Shown here: piece after piece, positions 1-6,258 of the stretch
Layout: every line of letters begins with the position of its first letter
Numbering within the stretch: position 1 is the first letter of the stretch
Assembly (NCBI GenBank): GCA_035472475.1
Contig: DATIPA010000226.1
Location: 1 to 7,557 of the forward strand
DNA: 7,557 nucleotides
From: JAFAXD01 sp035472475
GTDB taxonomy: Bacteria > Pseudomonadota > Alphaproteobacteria > Rhizobiales > Xanthobacteraceae
Direction: 5' to 3'
Notes under the pieces: model-generated
Databases searched by the model: none
Told to the model about the DNA's origin: nothing
Seen by the model: the letters and a program-made list of their open reading frames with translations, nothing else
Translations under genes and position numbers: made by a program

Positions 1-252
1 TTGGCTCGGAAGCACAAGCGTGCCCGCGAGATTCGCGGTCGCGCAGATCAGACAATAATCGTCGGTGGAATGGCCGGTGCCCGGGTCGCCGGTCCGATCA
101 ACCGCTGCTGACTGGGCTTGCGCGCCGGCCAGTCCCGGCACGCCAGCGAAATCGCGCGCGTGGATGTGGCCAAACGACAGCGTGATCTGCAGCGCCAGCG
201 CGAACAGCGCGAGCGTTCCAGCAAACCTGCGATTGGTCCGAATCCAGCGCAT
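1..252 (-). CDS. DUF2946-family exported protein, copy A (3' part cut by window edge)
   Basis: Translating the minus strand from the ATG at 252-250 gives 84 codons without a stop before the window ends, so the C-terminus is missing. The start is MRWIRTNRR, followed by a hydrophobic stretch (about residues 12-27, GTLALFALALQITLSF) that looks like a signal peptide or anchor, then GHIH and a polar linker. The motif GHSTDDYCLICA near residues 60-71 holds a C-x-x-C pair. By hand alignment about 60 of 84 residues match the protein at 690-1061, so the two are paralogues. The start is chosen because an AGGTGA Shine-Dalgarno lies 7 nt upstream; an in-frame ATG at 282 is less likely. The architecture fits DUF2946, small alphaproteobacterial periplasmic or membrane proteins without an established function. 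Metal binding by the Cys/His residues is my inference only. The family call is from pattern memory, without a profile search. Confidence 0.72.
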   Translation of the reverse strand, partial: MRWIRTNRRFAGTLALFALALQITLSFGHIHARDFAGVPGLAGAQAQSAAVDRTGDPGTGHSTDDYCLICATANLAGTLVLPSQ

Positions 253-259
253 CTCGACG

Positions 260-265
260 TCACCT
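260..265 (-). promoter_or_regulatory. Shine-Dalgarno of DUF2946 copy A
   Basis: On the minus strand AGGTGA lies 7 nt before the ATG at 252. It decides between this start and the in-frame ATG at 282, which would add ten residues not matched in the paralogue. Confidence 0.6.
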
Positions 266-388
266 AGATTGAGCCGGGTCATGCTAGTCAGAAGACCGTG
301 GCAAGTGAAGGGCGCCATTCGGCGCGGATCTTGCGAATTTACTTGGGTGTGGTCGCCGGGCTACAGACCCCAAGGTCCGCAACAGGTG

Positions 389-571
389 CTAGCGCTGGTA
401 CGGCCGGCGCCGATGACGGTGAACTGGTGCGTTGACCGGCTTCTTCGTGGTCTCGACGGATCTCAGCGGAACAAAATCGGCATGGTGGTAAGTCCCGCCG
501 CGCGCGTAAGCCGCGCTGCAGATCCCGAGCATCAACATTGCGCAGAGTAGTTGGCAACATTGCTTGAACAT
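389..571 (-). CDS. Small exported Cys/His/Arg-containing protein of unknown function (60 aa)
   Basis: I do not recognise this protein. From the ATG at 571 it reads 60 residues to a TAG. Residues 1-23 (MFKQCCQLLCAMLMLGICSAAYA) form a good Sec signal peptide with an A-Y-A cleavage site. The mature part would be only about 37 residues. It begins RGGTYHH, carries VPLRSVETTKKPVNAPV, and ends in a basic HRHRRRPYQR tail. LGIC at residues 15-18 is not a convincing lipobox. All four cysteines lie in the signal peptide, so the mature form would have none. The start at 571 is preferred over the longer frame from 658 because AGGAG sits 7 nt upstream and the signal peptide begins there; the extra 29 residues are Arg/Cys-rich and unpatterned. 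It lies between two DUF2946 paralogues on the same strand, so co-transcription is plausible. Reality of the gene rests on the ribosome site plus the signal peptide. Confidence 0.6.
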   Translation of the reverse strand: MFKQCCQLLCAMLMLGICSAAYARGGTYHHADFVPLRSVETTKKPVNAPVHRHRRRPYQR

Positions 572-578
572 AACCTCG

Positions 579-583
579 CTCCT
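579..583 (-). promoter_or_regulatory. Shine-Dalgarno of the 60-aa exported protein
   Basis: AGGAG on the minus strand, 7 nt before the ATG at 571. It sets the start internally within the longer open frame that begins at 658. Confidence 0.6.
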
Positions 584-644
584 GTTGCCCATCGATTTGA
601 TGAGCTCACGACCGCACGCGAAATGCGCACGGACGCAAGTGCAT

Positions 645-672
645 CGCATCGCCGTCAAATGACGACGATGCG
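645..672 (-). other. Stem-loop between two minus-strand genes
   Basis: Bases 645-656 pair with 661-672 around a 4-base loop: twelve positions with a single C/A mismatch, GC-rich arms. It begins 18 nt after the DUF2946 copy B stop (690) and lies upstream of the 60-aa gene. No T-run follows on either strand, so it is not a standard intrinsic terminator. It could stabilise the 3' end of the upstream message or act as a weak terminator or processing site; this is inferred from position only. Confidence 0.4.
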
Positions 673-689
673 GTCAGCTCGATCGATGG

Positions 690-1061
690 TCAGGCGAGGG
701 GAGGGGCGCGCGCACTAAACAGCGCGTGATCAATACGTTTGCGGAATGTTGAGCAAAAGTGCCGATATGATGTGTCGGTCGAATTGACCGGCAGGACGAG
801 CGCAACCTCGCTGGGCGGCACGCCCGTGCCCGCCAGATTTATGCTTGCGCAGATCAGACAATAGTCATCGGTCGAATGACCGGTGTTGTGATCGCCGGTC
901 GCTGGGTCAGCTGCCGTCGCCCGCGCCTGGGCGAGTGACACGCCGGGTGCGGCCGCAGAATCGCGCAGATGGATGTGACCGAACGCGAGCGTGATCTGCA
1001 GCGCGAGCGCGAACAGCGCCAGCGTGCCAGATGCTCTCCGATTGGATCGAAACCAGCGCAT
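690..1061 (-). CDS. DUF2946-family exported protein, copy B
   Basis: The protein has 123 residues from the ATG at 1061, or 127 from an in-frame ATG at 1073 (MAPVMRW). I prefer 1061 because the match with copy A begins exactly at MRW; neither start has a strong ribosome site. Order: basic RSNRR, hydrophobic segment GTLALFALALQITLAF (about residues 12-27), GHIHLRD, an Ala-rich linker, then TGHSTDDYCLICASINLAGT with the C-x-x-C at residues 68 and 71 (1061 numbering). A lone Cys lies in SYRHFCSTF, and the end is ALFSARAPPLA. The short RAPP-type end and central C-x-x-C fit DUF2946. An inner-membrane or periplasmic location with the Cys/His motif outside is likely. It is the first gene of a minus-strand row of three and diverges from the tetR-efflux operon. 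The role is unknown; metal or redox chemistry at the Cys pair is inference. Confidence 0.75.
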   Translation of the reverse strand: MRWFRSNRRASGTLALFALALQITLAFGHIHLRDSAAAPGVSLAQARATAADPATGDHNTGHSTDDYCLICASINLAGTGVPPSEVALVLPVNSTDTSYRHFCSTFRKRIDHALFSARAPPLA

Positions 1062-1073
1062 GACCGGGGCCAT

Positions 1074-1243
1074 CCCGCTGTCGGTCGCGATGTGTAGCAG
1101 AATGAAGTCGGCCCGGGAAATCGCAGGATCTGGCCCTTCAATATTCGGTCGCGCGCGGCCGCCGCGATATGTCGCCCATAAGCGATTGAGTTTTCACAAA
1201 TATTAGTCTGCGTGGGTCCGTTGCGACCAGGCGCCGCGCCCGG
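1074..1243. other. Divergent intergenic region
   Basis: About 170 bases separate the DUF2946 copy B gene from the tetR promoter. The middle holds an A/T-rich patch (about 1190-1206) in otherwise GC-rich DNA, where a minus-strand promoter for the DUF2946 row would be expected. I could not find a -35/-10 pair with acceptable spacing on the minus strand. No open frame here looks real. Confidence 0.35.
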
Positions 1244-1272
1244 TTGCACTGGCAATTCTGAGGTGGTATTAT
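1244..1272 (+). promoter_or_regulatory. Predicted sigma-70-type promoter of the tetR-efflux operon
   Basis: TTGCAC at 1244-1249 and TATTAT at 1267-1272 are separated by exactly 17 bp. The -10 matches TATAAT at 5 of 6 positions, the -35 only at its TTG. Transcription would start near 1279-1280, in the centre of the palindrome at 1268-1293, leaving a leader of about 12-25 nt before tetR. The overlap of -10, start point and operator fits simple repression. Confidence 0.5.
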
Positions 1273-1293
1273 GACTGACTAGTCAGTCATAAT
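1268..1293. promoter_or_regulatory. TetR-type operator: 26-bp perfect palindrome
   Basis: The half-site ATTATGACTGACT (1268-1280) is followed immediately by its exact reverse complement (1281-1293), with no spacer and no mismatch; symmetry breaks at 1267/1294. Each half contains the tetrad TGAC/TGAC in tandem. It covers the predicted -10 box, the transcription start and the first two bases of the most upstream tetR ATG. TetR-family repressors commonly bind such palindromes beside their own gene, so this is the likely autoregulatory operator for the whole operon. Palindromes with an ACTGACTAGTCAGT core occur, as I recall, near TetR-controlled efflux genes in Proteobacteria; I cannot verify that here. 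Confidence 0.8.
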
Positions 1294-1972
1294 GGTGTCA
1301 TGGATGACTGAACAAGAGAAAGATACCGGTCCGGCACGGCCTGCGGTCGGCGAATTGAACCAACAGGTCGGAGGACGTGCCCAAAAGGCCGCGGCGCGGC
1401 GCGCCGCGATCCTTGCGGCCGCGCTCGATGAGTTCTCGGCACGTGGGTTCGCGGCGGCGCGGCTCGACGACGTCGCGCGCCGGGCCGATGTCGCCAAGGG
1501 CACAATCTAGCTGCACTTCAAGGACAAGGAGGCGCTGTTCCAGGAACTCGTGCGCACGATGCTCAGCCCGCTGGTGATGACGCTCGAGCAATTGCGCGCA
1601 AGCGACGTTCCGATCCGGGTTGTGCTCGAACGTTTTGCTGATCTGTTTGTGCGCGAAATCTACGGGACCCGACGACGCGACGTCGCGCGCCTGGTGATCA
1701 CCGAAGGCGCGCGGTTTCCGGCCATCGCGGAGTTCTACTACCGCGAAGTGGTGGAACGGGGCATTGCGGCGATGCGCGCGATGATCGAACGCGCCGTCGG
1801 CCGCGGCGAGCTGAGCCACGCCGCGCTCGCCCGTTTTCCCCAGCTCGTGGTTGCGCCCGGCCTCGTCGCCATCCTCTGGGTCGGTCTGTTCGATCGCTTC
1901 GCCCATCTCGACGTCGCCGGCATGATGCGGGCCCACATCGAGATCCTGCTGGGGCCCGGGAGTGAGCCATGA
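1292..1972 (+). pseudogene. TetR/AcrR-family repressor with in-frame amber stop
   Basis: Read through the stop, the frame encodes a full TetR repressor of about 226 residues (222 from the in-frame ATG at 1304). Helices 1-3 of the DNA-binding domain are clear: AAARRAAILAAALDEFSARGF, then LDDVARRADVAKGTI. Codon 73 (1508-1510) is TAG, followed in frame by LHFKDKEALFQELV. TetR proteins have Tyr here (GTIY.HF..KE.LF), so one third-position change from TAC or TAT explains it. The C-terminal ligand and dimer domain (RLVITEGARFPAIAEFYYREVV onward) is open to a TGA overlapping the next ATG. As it stands, the product is a 68-72 residue fragment without a dimerisation domain. Reinitiation at GTG 1550, preceded by AGGAAC, could give a 140-residue C-terminal part without DNA-binding. 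Other genes here use TAG as stop (7108-7110; minus strand at 389), so codon reassignment is unlikely. Nonsense mutation or a sequencing error are the main explanations. The start lacks a clear ribosome site. Confidence 0.85.
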
Positions 1973-2733
1973 CCCGGGGCGCGCGTCTGCTGAGGATGTT
2001 GCTCGCGCTGGCGGTGAGCGTCGGTCTCGCGGCCTGTAACGACCGGCAACCCAAGTATCAGGGCTGGATCGAGGCCAATCTGATTTTCGTGGCGCCCGAC
2101 GAGATCGGTCGGGTGGTGACGTTGAATGTGCGCGAAGGCGATCCCGTAAAGGCCGGTGATTCTTTGTTCACGGTCGACGACGATCTCCAGAAGGCCGATC
2201 TCAACCTCAACATGGCGAGCCTGACCAACGCGCGCCAGACATTCGACCGCGCCTCACAGCTCGCCAAGACCGGCGCCGGCACGCAAAAGGACCTCGATGC
2301 CGCCTCAGCCGAACTGCGCAGCGCCGAGGCGCGCGTCAATACGTCACAAACGCGGCTGGCGCGCCGGAAGTTGGCAAGCCCGGTGACCGGCACGGTGCAG
2401 CAGATCTATTTCCGCCCCGGTGAGATGGTGCCGGCGGGCCGCCCGATCCTGGCAATCCTGCCGCCCGGAAACTTGAAGGTGCGCTTCTTCGTTCCGGAAC
2501 CGGTGCTGCAGAAGATTGCCTACGGCGACACCGTTACGGTGCGCTGCGACGGATGCGCCGATCAGGCCGCGAAGGTGAGCTTTATCGCCAAGTCGGCGGA
2601 ATACACGCCACCCGTGATCTATAGCCTCGAGGAGCGCAACAAACTCGTGTTCCTGATCGAGGCGCTGCCCGAACAGCCCGACAAAGTCCGTGTCGGCCAG
2701 CCGGTCGATGTGTTGTTGGAACCGAAAGTATGA
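1969..2733 (+). CDS. HlyD/YbhG-like periplasmic adaptor lipoprotein of an ABC exporter
   Basis: Membrane fusion protein of 254 residues, expected to link the inner-membrane ABC exporter to an outer-membrane channel. Residues 1-23 form a lipoprotein signal: hydrophobic core then LAAC with the acylated Cys at 23. The first half of the lipoyl-like domain is around residues 48-69 (GRVVTLNVREGDPVKAGDSLF) and the second around 135-163 (LASPVTGTV...GEMVPAGRPILAIL). The helical hairpin lies between them, about 72-134. A beta-barrel part follows with C-D-G-C at 193-196 and EYTPPVIYSLEER at 211-223, a signature I associate with YbhG-like adaptors. It is shorter than E. coli YbhG (about 330 residues), mainly in the hairpin. 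The ATG overlaps the tetR stop and has GGGAG at 1958-1962, six bases upstream, so it can be initiated independently. It overlaps the ATPase gene by ATGA. Substrate unknown; drugs or other hydrophobic compounds are likely by family. Confidence 0.88.
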   Translation: MTRGARLLRMLLALAVSVGLAACNDRQPKYQGWIEANLIFVAPDEIGRVVTLNVREGDPVKAGDSLFTVDDDLQKADLNLNMASLTNARQTFDRASQLAKTGAGTQKDLDAASAELRSAEARVNTSQTRLARRKLASPVTGTVQQIYFRPGEMVPAGRPILAILPPGNLKVRFFVPEPVLQKIAYGDTVTVRCDGCADQAAKVSFIAKSAEYTPPVIYSLEERNKLVFLIEALPEQPDKVRVGQPVDVLLEPKV

Positions 2734-3662
2734 CCGCCGCACCCGATATCGCGATCGAGGTCGAAGGTCTGACCAAATCCTTCGACGGGCACACGGTCGT
2801 GCGTGACCTGTCCATGAAGGTGCGACGCGGAACGATCTACGGCTTTCTGGGGCCGAACGGCAGCGGCAAGACCACGACGATCCGCATGCTGTGCGGCCTG
2901 CTCACGCCGGATGCCGGCCGCGGCACCTGCCTTGGCTTCGACATCATCAAGGACGCCGACCAGATCAAGCGGCGTGTCGGCTACATGACCCAGCGTTTCA
3001 GCCTCTACCAGGACCTCTCGGTGCGCGAAAACCTTGATTTCGTCGCCCGGCTCTACGGCGTGCGCGAGCCGACCAAGGCGGCGCGCGCCATGATCGAGCG
3101 GCTCGGTCTTGCGGGCCGCGAAAACCAGATCGCGGCGTCGCTGTCCGGAGGCTGGAAGCAGCGCCTGGCGCTCGGCGCCTGCACACTGCCGAACCCGCAG
3201 CTCCTCTTGCTGGACGAGCCGACCGCCGGTGTCGACCCGAAGGCGCGGCGCGAGTTCTGGAACGAGATCCATACGCTCGCGGCCGACGGCCTGACCGTGC
3301 TGGTGTCGACCCACTATATGGACGAGGCCGAACGCTGCCACGAGATCGCCTATATCGCCTATGGGTCGCTGCTGACCCATGGCACCGTCGCCGACGTGAT
3401 CGCGCAGTCCGGCCTCGTCACCTACACCGTGACCGGTGACAGCCTGGACGAACTCGCCCGGCAGCTGTCGGGTCAGCCCGGCGTCGACATGGTGGCGCCG
3501 TTCGGCGCGAGCCTGCACGTCTCCGGGCGGGATCCGCAACTCCTCGAGCGCACGATCGCGCACTACCGCGAGCGCGGCGGCGCACGGTGGCAACGCGGCG
3601 AGCCCTCGCTCGAGGACGTGTTCATCGAGCTAATGAACAGCGCGCAGGATAATTTTCAATGA
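2730..3662 (+). CDS. ABC transporter ATP-binding protein (single-domain YbhF/DrrA-like)
   Basis: Cytoplasmic ATPase of 310 residues that powers the exporter. All nucleotide-binding motifs are intact: Walker A GPNGSGKT at 41-48, Q-loop in MTQRF (Gln 88), signature LSGGWKQR at 138-145, Walker B LLLLDEP ending at 164 with catalytic Glu 163, D-loop AGVD at 166-169, and switch His 195 in STHYMDEAE. The C-terminal extension ending SLEDVFIELM (293-302) is typical of drug and lipid ABC-2 exporters. E. coli YbhF carries two ATPase domains in one chain; this protein has one, so it would act as a homodimer. It overlaps the adaptor gene upstream and the permease downstream by 4 bases each, implying translational coupling and a fixed ratio. 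Nothing in the coding sequence looks damaged. Confidence 0.94.
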   Translation: MTAAPDIAIEVEGLTKSFDGHTVVRDLSMKVRRGTIYGFLGPNGSGKTTTIRMLCGLLTPDAGRGTCLGFDIIKDADQIKRRVGYMTQRFSLYQDLSVRENLDFVARLYGVREPTKAARAMIERLGLAGRENQIAASLSGGWKQRLALGACTLPNPQLLLLDEPTAGVDPKARREFWNEIHTLAADGLTVLVSTHYMDEAERCHEIAYIAYGSLLTHGTVADVIAQSGLVTYTVTGDSLDELARQLSGQPGVDMVAPFGASLHVSGRDPQLLERTIAHYRERGGARWQRGEPSLEDVFIELMNSAQDNFQ

Positions 3663-4801
3663 GCTTCGCGCACGTCATACCGTCCGCGGATTTCTGGCGC
3701 CGAACCGCCGCGATGCTGATCAAGGAATTCATCCAGCTGCGGCGCGATCGCGTGTCGTTTGCGATGATCGTGCTGATCCCGGTCATGCAGCTCCTCCTGT
3801 TCGGCTACGCGATCAACACGACGCCGCGCCATATGCCGACCGTCGTGCTGCTGCAGGAGCAGAGCGACGTCGGACGCTCGATCCTCAAGGCCATCGAAAA
3901 CACCGCCTATTTTCGGGTCGTCCGCCAAGCGCGCGACGCAGCCGAATTCGATCAGCTGCTCAAATCCGGCACGGTGCTGTTCGGCGTCGAAGTTCCGGCC
4001 GAATTCGAGCGTGCGCTGCGCCGAGGCGATCGTCCGGCGCTGCTGTTTGCTGCCGACGCCACCGATCCGGTCGCATCCAGCACCGCAATGGCGTCGCTCG
4101 GGCAGATTGTGCAGACGGCGCTGGTCAACGACCACGCCATACCGGATCAGTCTGCCGGTGCCTTCGAGATCCGCGCGCATGCCCGCTACAATCCGGCAGC
4201 CTCGACCGCGCTCAACATCGTCCCGGGCCTGGTCGGAACGATCCTGACCATGACCATGCTGATCTTCACCGCGCTCTCGGTGACGCGCGAGATCGAGCGC
4301 GGCACCATGGAAAATCTGCTGGCGATGCCGATCACCCCGGTTGAGGTGATGCTCGGCAAGATCATTCCCTACGTGCTGGTCGGCTTCGTCCAGGCCGCGC
4401 TGATCATCGGCCTGGGGGTTGGAATCTTCGGGGTCCCGGTGTTCGGCAGCATCTTTCTGCTGGCGGCGCTGTCGACCTTGTTCATCACCGCCAACCTGTC
4501 GATCGGCTACACGTTCTCGACCATCGCGCAGAACCAGCTGCAGGCGATGCAGATGTCGATGATGTTCTTTTTGCCCAACATTCTGCTGTCCGGCTTCATG
4601 TTTCCGTTCGCCGGCATGCCGGCGTGGGCGCGCTGGATCGGGGAGGGGCTCCCGCTCACGCATTATTTGCGCATCGTCCGTGCCATCATGCTCAAAGGCT
4701 CAGGCCTTGCCGATCTGCGCTATGACGCACTTGCGCTCACAGCCCTGATGCTGATCGCGATGGCGATCGCGGTCATGCGCTTTCGTCGAACCCTGGATTG
4801 A
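3659..4801 (+). CDS. ABC-2 type transporter permease (YbhS/YbhR-like)
   Basis: Inner-membrane subunit of 380 residues. One membrane helix lies near residues 32-50 (VSFAMIVLIPVMQLLLFGY). A periplasmic domain of about 130 residues follows (55-185). Five more hydrophobic segments come at about 187-208, 235-257, 262-286, 297-318 and 356-374. This one-plus-five layout with a large first outer loop is standard for ABC-2 exporters. The motif TREIERGTMENLLAMPITP (209-227) after the second helix is the family's conserved E-x-G coupling region. The start ATG overlaps the ATPase stop. E. coli ybhGFSR has two permeases; only one is present, so it would form a homodimer. The downstream gene is a different transporter type and does not supply a second subunit. 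Substrate cannot be read from sequence. Confidence 0.92.
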   Translation: MSFAHVIPSADFWRRTAAMLIKEFIQLRRDRVSFAMIVLIPVMQLLLFGYAINTTPRHMPTVVLLQEQSDVGRSILKAIENTAYFRVVRQARDAAEFDQLLKSGTVLFGVEVPAEFERALRRGDRPALLFAADATDPVASSTAMASLGQIVQTALVNDHAIPDQSAGAFEIRAHARYNPAASTALNIVPGLVGTILTMTMLIFTALSVTREIERGTMENLLAMPITPVEVMLGKIIPYVLVGFVQAALIIGLGVGIFGVPVFGSIFLLAALSTLFITANLSIGYTFSTIAQNQLQAMQMSMMFFLPNILLSGFMFPFAGMPAWARWIGEGLPLTHYLRIVRAIMLKGSGLADLRYDALALTALMLIAMAIAVMRFRRTLD

Positions 4802-4894
4802 CGACGGATTCGCAATCCACGCGTCGATGGTTCCGATCTGCAAAATTCGCATAGGCGAGGGCGCGCGCGCCGGGCTATACCTAAACCCAGTGCC

Positions 4895-4900
4895 GGAAAG
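4895..4900 (+). promoter_or_regulatory. Shine-Dalgarno fixing the MFS start
   Basis: GGAAAG lies 7 nt before the ATG at 4908. This favours 4908 over the in-frame ATG at 4827, whose extra 27 residues are not transporter-like. Confidence 0.5.
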
Positions 4901-4907
4901 ATTCACG

Positions 4908-6152
4908 ATGCCATCGACCGAAAAGCCGATCCCGCCGGAAGAACAAGCCCGTCATCGCCGCCGCACCATCGGCTTTCTGAACTGGGGGCATTTGCTCGAC
5001 CATTACGTCCTGCTGATCTACCCGACCGTCGTGCTCGGGCTCGAGGCGGTCTACAACCGGTCTTACGGCGACCTGTTGATGCTGTCGACCGCATCGTTCA
5101 CGGTGTTCGGGCTGTTGGCGCTCCCATGCGGCTGGATCGCGGATCACTGGAGCCGCCGCAACATGATGGCGATCTTTTTCTTCGGCACCGGCATCGCCGC
5201 CGCCGCCGTCGGATTGGCGCCGAACTTCACTGTGCTGGCGATCGCGCTATGCGCGGTCGGCGTGTTCGCCGCAATCTACCATCCGGTTGGTCTACCGACG
5301 CTGATCGACACCGCGGTCAACCGTGCCCGCACCATGTCGTGGAACGGCGTCTTTGGAAATGTCGGCGTGTCGATTGCGAGCGGCATCACCGCGCTGATCG
5401 TCACGCAAATCGGCTGGCGTTGGGCTTTCTTCATCCCGGCGGCCGTTTTCATCGTCAGCGGCATCGCCTACGTCTTGTTGGTTCCGGATGAGGGCCGCAG
5501 ACGCCTACCGGCTCCGACGGTACACGATGTCGTGCTCGATCGCCGGCTCACGATTACGGTCATTGGGCTGTTCATGCTGCTCGCGCTGTTCTCCGGCCTC
5601 GTCTTCAACGCCCTGACAATCACGTTGCCCAAGATCGTCGATGCCCGCGTCGGGCGCGACGTGTCGCTTGAACTCGTCGGCACCATCGCGACCGCGGTCT
5701 TCCTGTGCGGCGCCATGGCGCAACTGTCGATGGGACGCCTGGTCGAGCGGATCCAACCGCACCTGGTGATGTCGGGCATTGCTGTCACCCAGCTGGTGGC
5801 GATGCTGCTGGTGACGCATCTCACCGGATGGCGTCTCATTCCGGCGCTCGCGCTGGCGGTCGCGTCGATCTACGGGCAGGTCACCGTCGGCGACATCGTG
5901 CTCGCGCGCTACACGCCGGCGGCTTGGCGCGGGCGCGTCTACGCCATGCGGTTCTTTCTGATCTTCACCACCGCCGGCCCCGCCGTCTGGGTGATCGGGC
6001 GCCTGTGGGATCGGGGAGGCGCAGATCTGGTCCTGTTCGTGACCGCGGTCATCGCCGGCTTCTTTGCGATCAATTCGCTTGGCATTACCGCGCTAGTGGC
6101 AGGCGCCGAGGGACGGCGCGCACGCGTGGCCGCGGTTGCACCCGCCGAGTAA
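4908..6152 (+). CDS. MFS transporter, fosmidomycin-resistance (Fsr)-like
   Basis: Major facilitator protein of 414 residues with about twelve hydrophobic segments in two halves joined by a basic, Pro-containing linker (195-212, EGRRRLPAPTVHDVVLDRR). The N-terminal part reads FLNWGHLLDHYVLLIYPTVV with charged Asp/His in helix 1. MFS motif A is GWIADHWSRRN at 75-85. AAIYHPVGLPTLID at 121-134 resembles the IYHP.G signature I associate with the Fsr branch. Proton-driven export of a small molecule across the inner membrane is likely; the substrate is unknown. The start is chosen at 4908 from the ribosome site. It begins 106 bases after the ABC permease on the same strand with no clear terminator between, so it may be read from the same promoter and could add a second efflux route. 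It is less certainly part of the operon because there is no overlap. Confidence 0.85.
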   Translation: MPSTEKPIPPEEQARHRRRTIGFLNWGHLLDHYVLLIYPTVVLGLEAVYNRSYGDLLMLSTASFTVFGLLALPCGWIADHWSRRNMMAIFFFGTGIAAAAVGLAPNFTVLAIALCAVGVFAAIYHPVGLPTLIDTAVNRARTMSWNGVFGNVGVSIASGITALIVTQIGWRWAFFIPAAVFIVSGIAYVLLVPDEGRRRLPAPTVHDVVLDRRLTITVIGLFMLLALFSGLVFNALTITLPKIVDARVGRDVSLELVGTIATAVFLCGAMAQLSMGRLVERIQPHLVMSGIAVTQLVAMLLVTHLTGWRLIPALALAVASIYGQVTVGDIVLARYTPAAWRGRVYAMRFFLIFTTAGPAVWVIGRLWDRGGADLVLFVTAVIAGFFAINSLGITALVAGAEGRRARVAAVAPAE

Positions 6153-6232
6153 CGCCGCTCGAGCAGCAGAACCGCATACCATCCAGTCAGCGTGTAGATT
6201 CCCTTTGTCTGTGCCATCGCGGCAGCGTGAGT

Positions 6233-6238
6233 TACAAT
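6233..6238 (+). promoter_or_regulatory. Possible -10 box for the outer-membrane protein gene
   Basis: TACAAT (5 of 6 to TATAAT) lies 20 bases before the ATG at 6259. The nearest -35-like sequence, TTGTCT at 6205-6210, is 22 bp away, too far for normal spacing. The gene's separate role and the 106-base gap after the MFS gene make an own promoter likely, but the exact site is weakly supported. Confidence 0.25.
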
Positions 6239-6258
6239 GGCCGCGATTGGGGGGTGTC

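Noticed and set aside
312..325. Short GCGCC/GGCGC hairpin upstream of DUF2946 copy A
   Set aside because: A five-base GC stem is expected often by chance at this base composition, and no T-run follows.
65..550. 161-residue plus-strand open frame
   Set aside because: It lies opposite two better-supported minus-strand genes with signal peptides and ribosome sites, and its translation shows no domain-like pattern.
1508..1510. TAG read as a sense codon (stop-codon reassignment or pyrrolysine)
   Set aside because: At least two other genes in the window end in TAG, the organism type does not use such recoding, and the site needs Tyr, one base away.
1298..1936. 212-residue minus-strand open frame opposite tetR
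   Set aside because: It is the antisense shadow of GC-rich TetR codons; the plus frame has clear TetR motifs.
2619..3593. 324-residue minus-strand open frame
   Set aside because: Antisense of the intact ABC ATPase gene; His/Arg/Asp-rich composition typical of shadow frames in GC-rich DNA.
3656..4663. 335-residue minus-strand open frame
   Set aside because: Antisense of the permease; highly charged low-pattern translation with no recognisable domain.
4794..4819. Inverted repeat TGGATTG/CAATCCA after the permease gene as a terminator
   Set aside because: The loop is 12 bases, the stem only 7 bp and includes the stop codon, and no T-run follows.
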